Part shown: piece after piece, positions 47,052-53,652 of the stretch
Numbering within the stretch: position 1 is the stretch's first letter
How the letters are laid out: each line of letters begins with the position of its first letter
Source of the DNA: Haloarchaeobius iranensis
Lineage (GTDB): Archaea; Halobacteriota; Halobacteria; Halobacteriales; Natrialbaceae
Length of the DNA: 53,652 nucleotides
Assembly (NCBI RefSeq): GCF_900103505.1
Contig: NZ_FNIA01000022.1
Span: 1-53,652 of the forward strand
Reading direction: 5' to 3'
The notes under the pieces: generated by a model
Databases searched by the model: none
Told to the model about the DNA's origin: nothing
Seen by the model: only the letters and a program-made list of their open reading frames with translations
Position numbers and translations under genes: made by a program

Positions 47052-50000
47052 ATGGCCAGCGACCCCGACGCCGTCGACCAGGACGCGCCCCGCGATGCGC
47101 GCGACGCGGCGGCGACCTACGACTACCGGAGCGACGACGTAACCCGGCCCGACATCCTCGACGCACTCTCGACCCGGGTGGACGGCGACGTGCGCTTCGA
47201 CTCCTACTCCCGCCAGCTGTACGCGACGGACGCGAGTATCTACGAGCAGCTGCCCGTCGGCGTGGTCTTTCCGCAGTCGACCGACGACGTGGCCGCCGTC
47301 GTCGCCTACTGTGCCGACGAGGGCATCCCGGTGCTCCCGCGTGGCGGCGGCACCTCGCTGGCCGGACAGACCGTCAACGAGGCCGTCGTCCTCGACTTCA
47401 CGCGGTACATGGACAGCGTCGAGTCGCTCGACCCCGACGCACGTCGTGCCCGCGTCCAACCCGGGGGACGCCTCGGCGACCTGAACGACCGGCTCGCCGA
47501 CCACGGGCTGAAGTTCGCGCCCGACCCCGCCTGGGGCGACAAGAGCGCGCTGGGCGGCGCAATCGGCAACAACTCGACGGGCGCGCACTCGCTGCGCTAC
47601 GGCAAGACCGACGCCTACGTCGAGTCCTGCGAGGTCGTCCTCGCGGACGGCACCGTGACCGAGTTCGGCGAGATATCGACCGAGGAGCTCCGCGAGCGCG
47701 CCGACCCGGACGGCGACCTCGAGGCCCGCATCCACGCCGAAGTCGCCCGGGTACTCGACGAGGAGGCCGACGAGATCCGCGAGCGGTACCCGGAGCTGAA
47801 GCGCAACGTCTCGGGCTACAACCTCGACTGGCTCGTCGAGGACGCGACGGGGGCGACCCGCGACGTGGGCGAACCCGACGCCGACGGCGGGACGGTCAAC
47901 CTCGCCAAACTGCTCTGTGGGAGCGAGGGAACCCTCGCCGTCGTCACCGAGGCAACCGTGGCGCTCGAACCCGTGCCCGAGACGAAGTCGCTCGCGCTGC
48001 TGTGCTACGACGACCTCGTGACCGCAATGGCCGACGTGCCGGCCATCCTCGACCACGACCCCGCCGCGGTCGAACTCGTCGACGAGGTGCTGCTCGACCT
48101 CGCGCGCGACACCGCCGAGTTCGCCGACGTAGCCGGCCAGCTGCCCGAGGGGACACGGGCGACGCTGCTCGTGGAGTTCTACGCCGACGACGACGCCGCG
48201 GGCGAGCGGGCGGTCGCGGACCTGCTCGCGGACCGTGTGCCCGCGGCGGTCGAGGGCTCCGACGACGGTGCCGGCGGCGACGACCCCGCCCGCGCCTTCG
48301 ACGCGGTCGAGGCCCACGACGACGCCGAGCGCGCGAAGATATGGAAGCTCCGCAAGTCCGGGCTCCCCATCCTCCTCTCGCGCACCAGCGACGCGAAGCA
48401 CGTCTCGTTCATCGAGGACACCGCCGTCCCGCCCGACTCGCTGCCCGAGTTCGTCGAGGGGTTCCGCGAGATTCTCGACGACCACGACACGTTCGCGAGC
48501 TTCTACGCCCACGCCGGCCCCGGCGTGCTCCACGTGCGCCCGCTGGTGAACACGAAGACGGCCGAGGGCATCGAGGCCATGGAATCCATCGCCGACGCCG
48601 TCACCGACCTCGTGGTCGACCTCGGCGGCTCCGTCTCGGGCGAGCACGGCGACGGCCGCGCCCGGACCCAGTGGAACCGGAAGCTGTACGGCGACGGCCT
48701 CTGGGAGACGTTCCGCGACCTCAAGACCGCCTTCGACCCGGACTGGCTCCTGAACCCGGGCCAGGTCTGTGGCGACGTCTCGATGACCGAAGAGCTCCGC
48801 AGCGGGCCGGAGTACGAGTTCGATGCCGGCTTCGAGCCAGAACTGGAGTGGGCGAACGAGAACGGGTTCCAGGGGATGGTCGAACTCTGCCACGGCTGTG
48901 GCGGCTGTCGCGGCGACCAGCACACCACCGGCGGCGTGATGTGCCCGACCTACCGCGCCAGCCGCGAGGAGATAACCTCGACCCGCGGCCGCGCGAACAT
49001 GCTGCGGTCGGCGATGGCCGGCGACCTCCCCGACGACGGCTTCGGCGACGAGTTCGTCGACGAGGTGCTCGACCTCTGCATCGGCTGCAAGGGCTGTGCC
49101 CACGACTGCCCGAGCGAGGTCGACATGGCGAAGCTCAAGGCCGAGGTCGTCCACGAGCACCACGAGCGCGAGGGGGTTCCCCTGCGCGACCGCCTGTTCG
49201 GCCGCATCCACGACCTCTCCCGCGTCGGCAGCGCCCTCGCACCGGTCTCGAACTGGCTCGCGGACCTCGGTCCGGCGCGTGCGCTCGGCGAGCGACTGCT
49301 CGGCATCGACGCCGACCGGTCCCTCCCGACGTTCCACCGGAAGACGTTCCGCGACCGGTTCGCGGCCCGCGGTGGCCCGGCGGTCCCCGAGCACGAGGCC
49401 GAGCGGCGGGTCCTCCTCTACCCCGACACGCACACGAACTACACCGACCCCGATGCGGGGATGGCTGCCGTCGAAGTGCTGGAGGCCGCCGGCGTCCACG
49501 TACGGGTGCCCGACGAGGTCGGCGACACCGGCCGGCCGGTGTACTCGAAGGGACTGCTCGACGCGGCCCGGGCGACCGCCCGCGAGAACGTCGCCCGGCT
49601 GGCACCACGGGTGCGCGACGGCTGGGACGTGGTCCTGGTCGAGCCCTCGAACGCCGTCATGCTCCAGTCGGACTACCCGGACCTGCTCGACGGCGACTCC
49701 GTCGACGACCTCGCCGACGCGACCTACGGCGTCTGCGAGTACCTCGACGCGTTCCGGCTGGACGACGCCATCGCGTTCGACGCGCCCGAAGGACCCCTCA
49801 CCTACCACGGCCACTGCCACCAGAAGGCGACCGCGAAAGACCACCACGCCGTCGGCGTGCTCCGACGCGCGGGGTACGACGTGGACCCGCTCGACTCCAC
49901 CTGCTGCGGGATGGCGGGCAGCTTCGGCTACGAGGCCGAACACCGCGGCATGAGCGCCGCTATCGCCGGTATCCTCTACGACCAGGTCGACGAGAGCCCC

Positions 50001-50132
50001 GGCGACCGCGTCGTCGCGCCCGGCGCGTCCTGTCGGACCCAGCTCGCGGACCGCGACGTGCTCGGCGACGGCGACGACGCGAGCGAACCGCCGACCCCGG
50101 TCGAGCTTCTCGCGAGCGCACTCGAACGGTGA
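47052..50132 (+). CDS. FAD-linked, Fe-S D-lactate dehydrogenase-type oxidoreductase
   Basis: The 1026-residue protein fuses a GlcD-like FAD domain with a GlcF-like iron-sulfur domain. The FAD part (about 30-580) shows PRGGGTSLAGQTVN, RVQPGGRLGDLN, GAIGNNSTGAHSLRYG and GEHGDGRART. The Fe-S part has C613-C616-C619-C631-P and C676-C679-C682-C686-P for two clusters. Two CCG-type heterodisulfide-reductase-like blocks follow (YHGHCHQKA and STCCGMAGSFGYE). Such fusions oxidise D-lactate or other 2-hydroxy acids and pass electrons to the membrane chain. The first cluster has an extra loop before its last Cys. D-lactate is the likeliest substrate, with glycolate possible. Confidence 0.9.
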   Translation: MASDPDAVDQDAPRDARDAAATYDYRSDDVTRPDILDALSTRVDGDVRFDSYSRQLYATDASIYEQLPVGVVFPQSTDDVAAVVAYCADEGIPVLPRGGGTSLAGQTVNEAVVLDFTRYMDSVESLDPDARRARVQPGGRLGDLNDRLADHGLKFAPDPAWGDKSALGGAIGNNSTGAHSLRYGKTDAYVESCEVVLADGTVTEFGEISTEELRERADPDGDLEARIHAEVARVLDEEADEIRERYPELKRNVSGYNLDWLVEDATGATRDVGEPDADGGTVNLAKLLCGSEGTLAVVTEATVALEPVPETKSLALLCYDDLVTAMADVPAILDHDPAAVELVDEVLLDLARDTAEFADVAGQLPEGTRATLLVEFYADDDAAGERAVADLLADRVPAAVEGSDDGAGGDDPARAFDAVEAHDDAERAKIWKLRKSGLPILLSRTSDAKHVSFIEDTAVPPDSLPEFVEGFREILDDHDTFASFYAHAGPGVLHVRPLVNTKTAEGIEAMESIADAVTDLVVDLGGSVSGEHGDGRARTQWNRKLYGDGLWETFRDLKTAFDPDWLLNPGQVCGDVSMTEELRSGPEYEFDAGFEPELEWANENGFQGMVELCHGCGGCRGDQHTTGGVMCPTYRASREEITSTRGRANMLRSAMAGDLPDDGFGDEFVDEVLDLCIGCKGCAHDCPSEVDMAKLKAEVVHEHHEREGVPLRDRLFGRIHDLSRVGSALAPVSNWLADLGPARALGERLLGIDADRSLPTFHRKTFRDRFAARGGPAVPEHEAERRVLLYPDTHTNYTDPDAGMAAVEVLEAAGVHVRVPDEVGDTGRPVYSKGLLDAARATARENVARLAPRVRDGWDVVLVEPSNAVMLQSDYPDLLDGDSVDDLADATYGVCEYLDAFRLDDAIAFDAPEGPLTYHGHCHQKATAKDHHAVGVLRRAGYDVDPLDSTCCGMAGSFGYEAEHRGMSAAIAGILYDQVDESPGDRVVAPGASCRTQLADRDVLGDGDDASEPPTPVELLASALER

Positions 50133-50337
50133 TATCGGTTGGCTCTACGACAGGAATCGGACGTATTGGGGCCAGGAGAGACCTTTTTGACGCTCGAATC
50201 CGTAGCCTGGTACGGACGCACTCGCACGCTCCATGGTTCACCCGTTCGCGTGCGTCCACCCCGTCAGCCCCGGGTTCGGGCCGTCCCCGTCGGCGCGAAC
50301 CGGGGCATTGACCCTTCTCCAGTCCGAAGCCGCGGCT

Positions 50338-50553
50338 ATGGCAGAGACAAGGAGCTTCGACGGCAACCGGACGGTGCTCGCCGGGCTGACCGTCGCTTTC
50401 GCCGTCATCGTCCCCGGGGTGCTCAAGTACCTGCTGACGAGCGCTGGCTTCTCCTTCCTCGGGACGCTGGTCTGGGCCCTCGGGTACGGTGGCTTCGCGC
50501 TCGTGTTCTGGTACCTGTTCATCCGCCCCATCGACCTGACCGGGCCAGAATAG
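50338..50553 (+). CDS. Small two-TM membrane protein
   Basis: The 71-residue protein starts MAETRSFDGNRTVLAGLTVA and has two hydrophobic helices, VAFAVIVPGVLKYLLTSAGF and LGYGGFALVFWYLFIRPI. Upstream in-frame codons of a longer frame are not similar to anything. No family was recognised. It is followed by another small membrane gene at 50603. Confidence 0.65.
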   Translation: MAETRSFDGNRTVLAGLTVAFAVIVPGVLKYLLTSAGFSFLGTLVWALGYGGFALVFWYLFIRPIDLTGPE

Positions 50554-50602
50554 CGTCCTTTCGTTAGCGTTAAGACTGCACCGCCGGGAGACGATACTAG
50601 AA

Positions 50603-50860
50603 ATGAACGGGCTCGCACTGCAGGTTATCGACAGCTTCCTGCTCAACTACAACGTGGGGCAAGCGCTCCTCTTCGTGTTCGTCCTCTCCGTACTCGGGAC
50701 GCTCCCGCTCAAGTCCCTGAAGACAGTCGGCCTGGTCGTCGTCACCTTCGGTGCGGTCTTCGTGGTGACGCCGGCGAGCCTCGCCCCGGTACAGTACCGC
50801 TTCCTCGGGCTCGCCCTGCTCATCGTGGGGCCGATGCTCGTCATCATGGCGCGAAAGTAA
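50603..50860 (+). CDS. Small membrane protein, two to three TM segments
   Basis: The 85-residue protein has a helix GQALLFVFVLSVLGTLPL, a basic turn (KSLKTV), then GLVVVTFGAVFVVTPASLA and FLGLALLIVGPMLVIMARK. A GTTAAG element lies about 30 bases upstream of the ATG. No family was recognised. Its stop is 52 bases from the convergent pepF stop. Confidence 0.65.
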   Translation: MNGLALQVIDSFLLNYNVGQALLFVFVLSVLGTLPLKSLKTVGLVVVTFGAVFVVTPASLAPVQYRFLGLALLIVGPMLVIMARK

Positions 50861-50911
50861 GACGCCCGTCCGACCCGTTCTTCCGATTGTTCCGACGAGA
50901 AACGGAGGTTC

Positions 50912-52705
50912 CTACAGCAGCGCTTCCATCTCGTCGAGGTAGTCCCCGTACGTGTCGAGCGCCGCCTGGATCGGCTCCGGCGAGCTCATGTCGACACCCG
51001 CACCCTGCAGCAGTTCGAGCGGGTACTCGCGCGAGCCCTTCGCGAGGAACTCGCGGTAGTTCGCCGCCGCGTCGGGCTGGTCGTCGTCGAGGATCTTGCC
51101 CGCGAGCGCGACGGCCGCCGAGATGCCCGTCGCGTACTGGTAGACGTAGAACGAGTAGTAGAAGTGCGGGATGCGCATCCACTCCCGGGTGATGTGCTCG
51201 TCCACGTCGGCGGGCTCGTAGAACTCCCGCTTCAGGTCGCCGTAGGTCTCGTCGAGCGCGTCGGGCGTGAGCGGCTGGCCCGCCTCGACCATCTCGTGGG
51301 TCCGGTGCTCGAAGTCCGCGAACATCGTCTGCCGGTAGAGCGTCGAGCGCACCCGCTCCAGGTACTCGTTGAGGACGTGCCGCCGGAACTCCTCGTCCTC
51401 GACGGTGTCGAGGAGATGCTGGGTCAGCAGCGTCTCGTTGACCGTCGAGGCGACCTCCGCCACGAAGATCTCGTAGTTGGAGTAGATGTAGGGCTGCTCC
51501 TGCTTCGTGTACTGGCTGTGCATCGAGTGGCCCAGCTCGTGCGCCAGCGTGAACATCGAGGAGATGTCGTCCTGGTAGTTCATCAGGATGAACGGCTGGG
51601 TGTCGTAGGTGCCGCCGGAGTATGCACCCGACCGCTTGCCCTGGTTCTCGTACACGTCGACCCAGCGCGACTCCAGACCGTCGGCGACGCGCGTCTGGTA
51701 CTCGTCGCCCAGCGCGCCGAGCGCCTCGACGATGTACGCCGTGGCCTGCTCGTACTCCACGTCCGGGCTCTCGGTCTCGGTCATCGGCATGTAGAGGTCC
51801 CACATCGCCAGCTCGTCGACGTCGAGCGCCCGGGCCTTCAGCTCCGCGTGGCGGTGGAGCTTGTCGAGGTTGTCGTGGACGGTGTCGAGCAGGTTGTCGT
51901 ACACCTCGACCGGAACGTTCGGCCCGTCGAGCGACGCCTCGCGGGCGGTGTCGTAGTTCCGCGCCCGCGCCAGCTTCACGTCCGCCTTCACCGAGTTCTC
52001 GTAGGCCGTCGCGACCGTGTTGCGCACGTCGCCCCACTCCTCGAAGTAGCCCTCGTACACCGACTGCCTGAACTCGCGGTCTGGCTCTTTCAGCAGGTTC
52101 GTGAAGTTGCTCTGGGTGATCTCGACCGCGTCGCCATCGGCCTTCTCGACGGTCGGGAACGACATGTCCGCGTTCGAGAGCATGGTGTACACGTCGCCCG
52201 TGCCCCCGGTCACCTCCGACAGGTCCGCCAGCAGCTCCTCGACCTCGGCCGAGCGGGTGTGCGGTTTCATCCGCAGCACGTCGTCGAGGTAGTGGTCGTA
52301 CTCGCCGAGCCCGTCGGTCTCCTCGACCATCGCCTCGATCTCCTCGCGCGTCGCCGACTGGACCTCCGGCTCGATGAACGACGCCGCGCTGGAGGCGTCC
52401 GCGGAGAGCGACTGCGCCCGCGTGCTGTAGCCCTGGTACGTCTGGTCCGTCGTGTCCTCGTCCTTGCGCATCCGGGCGTAGGCGGCGACCATCGACACCT
52501 CGCGCATGACCTCGTCGCGGAGTTCGAGCACCGACAGGAGGGTCGCCCCGTCCTCGGTGACCCGCCCCTCGTACTGCTGGAGGTCCTCAAGTCGCTCCTC
52601 GACTGCCTCGTAGGCGTCCTCCCACTCCTCGTCCGTCGCGTAGATGGATTCGAGGTCCCACTTGTACTCGGTGTCGACCTCGGACCGCTCAGGGACTGAA
52701 CTCAT
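50912..52705 (-). CDS. pepF: Oligoendopeptidase F (M3 family)
   Basis: The 597-residue zinc peptidase has the M3 active-site HELGHSMHSQ at residues 389-398 (H389-E390-L-G-H393). Other family blocks are the N-terminal WDLESIYATDEEWEDAYEAV, KSGAYSGGTYDTQPFILMNY before the active site, and the C-terminal WMRIPHFYYSFYVYQYATGISAA. It cleaves short peptides in the cytoplasm. Length and order are normal. It is followed on the minus strand by no close gene and faces the small membrane gene at 50603. Confidence 0.95.
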   Translation of the reverse strand: MSSVPERSEVDTEYKWDLESIYATDEEWEDAYEAVEERLEDLQQYEGRVTEDGATLLSVLELRDEVMREVSMVAAYARMRKDEDTTDQTYQGYSTRAQSLSADASSAASFIEPEVQSATREEIEAMVEETDGLGEYDHYLDDVLRMKPHTRSAEVEELLADLSEVTGGTGDVYTMLSNADMSFPTVEKADGDAVEITQSNFTNLLKEPDREFRQSVYEGYFEEWGDVRNTVATAYENSVKADVKLARARNYDTAREASLDGPNVPVEVYDNLLDTVHDNLDKLHRHAELKARALDVDELAMWDLYMPMTETESPDVEYEQATAYIVEALGALGDEYQTRVADGLESRWVDVYENQGKRSGAYSGGTYDTQPFILMNYQDDISSMFTLAHELGHSMHSQYTKQEQPYIYSNYEIFVAEVASTVNETLLTQHLLDTVEDEEFRRHVLNEYLERVRSTLYRQTMFADFEHRTHEMVEAGQPLTPDALDETYGDLKREFYEPADVDEHITREWMRIPHFYYSFYVYQYATGISAAVALAGKILDDDQPDAAANYREFLAKGSREYPLELLQGAGVDMSSPEPIQAALDTYGDYLDEMEALL

Positions 52706-52840
52706 GTATCCCGGTTCGGAACCGGGCGTTCGTAAGCTTTGTCACCTTCCGTCGTGCCGCGGGTGGCGACGGCAGTCCCGGCGTCCGAGGAAAGAGACCT
52801 GACACAACACGTTTCCCGTCGCCGCCCCCCACCACCAGCT

Positions 52841-52927
52841 ATGACGGACGTAGACGCGGTCCTCGGCCGACTCTGGCGCGACGACGAACCCTGAGACGTG
52901 CTCGTGTCACTCTGTGGACTGGACGAC
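52841..52927 (+). pseudogene. Broken 5' end of an unidentified gene
   Basis: The ATG at 52841 opens MTDVDAVLGRLWRDDEP, then TGA at 52892-52894, and the same frame continues as DVLVSLCGLDD. A TGG (Trp) to TGA change would explain the stop. After about 52927 the frame loses its haloarchaeal codon pattern and GC drops, as if the rest of the gene was replaced. The pattern resembles the start of haloarchaeal M28-type peptidases, a guess from memory. Confidence 0.45.
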
Positions 52928-52976
52928 TATAGCGAATGCACGATCAGAACTGGTGAAGGGGCACTCAACTGGGTTA

Positions 52977-53159
52977 TTACCCAGTTACACTCTTAATTGA
53001 GCAGTAGAGGTTGTACGTTAGGGAGACAGTCATTATAACAAGAAACACAAAAGACTGTCGCAGGATGCCATCGTACCCGACAGCAGGGAAAACCCCAAAG
53101 TGGATGATGACGCAGGCCCCCACCACCAAGGCGTTAATTCCTTGTCTGTGTTCGTTCAT
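52977..53159 (-). CDS. Small two-TM membrane protein in low-GC region
   Basis: The 60-residue protein reads MNEHRQGINALVVGACVIIH, then a second helix FVFLVIMTVSLTYNLYCSIK. A minus-strand GTTAAAGC box about 27 bases upstream supports the start. Its codon use is more AT-rich than that of the genes before it, in line with acquisition together with the insertion sequence region. No family was recognised. Confidence 0.5.
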   Translation of the reverse strand: MNEHRQGINALVVGACVIIHFGVFPAVGYDGILRQSFVFLVIMTVSLTYNLYCSIKSVTG

Positions 53160-53262
53160 TGTCGATACCTGACTGGGTGCTTTAACAGTTGGTGTAGTTC
53201 GGCTTGAGATTTATCTGGGGGTCACACCAATCGATACTGATCGGTTTCGGGCTGCAGTTCCA

Positions 53263-53280
53263 GTCGATACATACATCGAC
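53263..53280. other. Small perfect hairpin before the IS
   Basis: GTCGAT (53263-53268) and ATCGAC (53275-53280) form a 6-bp stem around the loop ACATAC, about 34 bases outside the IS left end. No function is implied; it lies in the low-GC stretch. Confidence 0.35.
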
Positions 53281-53313
53281 TGAGTTGAAGTTACAGCCGT
53301 CTACTGCATGTTC

Positions 53314-53652
53314 GAGGGTGTCATAGAACGATTACCACACCAAGGAGCAGGGTGAACGCTGAGGTGGAATGAGTTCAGCGACCCTGCAAGATGCTCCTTC
53401 GGTAGAGACGTTCTTCAATGTCGCGGAGACCGAGACACTAGCGTTGTTTGAGCATCTCTCCTTCGAGTTTCTCGAAGAGTTCGACGTGTTCGCCCCGGCG
53501 GAGACGGGGCGAACACGAGATCACGAACCACCAGAGCTGATGCGTGGGTTCCTTCATTGCTACTACCACGATATCTACGGGATTCGCCCGGTTGAGCGGG
53601 AGCTTCGGAACACGGTTGTCTGGCTGAGCTGTGGCTTCGATCGACCGCCGTC
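53314..53652 (+). mobile_element. Left end of an insertion sequence (cut by window edge)
   Basis: It opens with the terminal inverted repeat GAGGGTGTCATAGAAC (53314-53329), the exact reverse complement of 78-93. Forty bases later the transposase starts and runs off the window. The same orientation as the fragment at 1-93 and the shared 16-mer indicate copies of one IS type. Confidence 0.82.
53369..53652 (+). CDS. Transposase, N-terminal part (cut by window edge)
   Basis: About 94 residues are visible. They start MSSATLQDAPSVETFFNVAE and contain LALFEHLSFEFLEEFDVFAP, PPELMRGFLHCYYHDIYGI, RPVERELRNTVVWLSCGFD. The LMRGFLHCYY..IYGIRPVERELR..V..WL pattern is that of the DUF772-like N-terminal domain of IS4/IS5-type DDE transposases in haloarchaea. 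The catalytic core lies past the window edge. The fragment at 1-72 is probably the tail of a sister copy. Confidence 0.85.
   Translation, partial: MSSATLQDAPSVETFFNVAETETLALFEHLSFEFLEEFDVFAPAETGRTRDHEPPELMRGFLHCYYHDIYGIRPVERELRNTVVWLSCGFDRPP

Noticed and set aside
46740-49943. 1067-codon open frame on the minus strand opposite the FAD/Fe-S gene
   Set aside because: It mirrors a well-supported gene; its Val/Arg/Gly-rich translation has no domain and reflects the GC bias of haloarchaeal codons.

Overview
The window comes from a halophilic archaeon (class Halobacteria). The evidence is high GC with strongly GC-biased third positions, an acidic proteome, many genes whose ATG lies about 27-30 bases downstream of a TATA-like box (leaderless promoters), and typical haloarchaeal genes: the ubiquitin-like modifier SAMP1, GatD, a PGF-CTERM surface protein, an archaellin, ribose-1,5-bisphosphate isomerase, Tat/lipobox lipoproteins and tiny zinc-ribbon proteins. 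No rRNA, CRISPR array, prophage or replication origin is visible. One tRNA (Ile, GAU) is present.

Layout. 1-93 is the right end of an insertion sequence. The left end of an IS with the same 16-bp terminal inverted repeat begins at 53314 and runs off the window, so like-oriented ends of what look like copies of one IS bound the region. 327-9722 is housekeeping: polyphosphate kinase plus a PPP-type phosphatase, methionine aminopeptidase, a HIT hydrolase, a CDF metal exporter, a CBS protein, a deletion pseudogene, a molybdopterin-binding-domain protein and a tRNA methylthiotransferase. 9886-11802 is a large secreted PGF-CTERM protein.

11821-16905 is a nucleoside/ribose salvage neighbourhood: deoC, ribose-1,5-bisphosphate isomerase, a DUF63 membrane protein fused tail-to-head with a PfkB kinase, and a uridine-phosphorylase-family enzyme. 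It fits the upper part of the haloarchaeal pentose bisphosphate route. 16933-23025 is a membrane/ion block: DUF547, an HPP-USP fusion, a TVGYGD potassium channel with an RCK domain, and, divergent from it, two overlapping genes for membrane-anchored TrkA-C/RCK-like proteins of unknown role. This channel plus two-gene unit is the best candidate here for an undescribed system. SAMP1, a double-GNAT protein and GatD follow.

26321-41000 holds phosphoglycerate mutase, a PPOX protein, an MFS transporter divergent from a zinc-ribbon winged-helix regulator, the NAD operon nadA-nadB-nadC, azlCD, a YtcJ-like amidohydrolase, DoxX, and a TrmB regulator. 40488-52705 holds a DUF255 thioredoxin-like protein, a lipoprotein with an HExxH motif, FxsA, tRNA-Ile, a haloalkane-dehalogenase-like hydrolase, an orphan archaellin, a 1026-residue FAD/Fe-S D-lactate dehydrogenase-type enzyme and oligoendopeptidase F. 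From about 52930 to the end GC falls, and the sequence contains a broken gene start, a small membrane ORF and the IS.

Two gene-free stretches (25665-26320 and 42162-42627) carry inverted copies of a mosaic repeat with shared blocks and variable hairpins of 3-base loops. A third 18-base fragment lies at 23415-23432.
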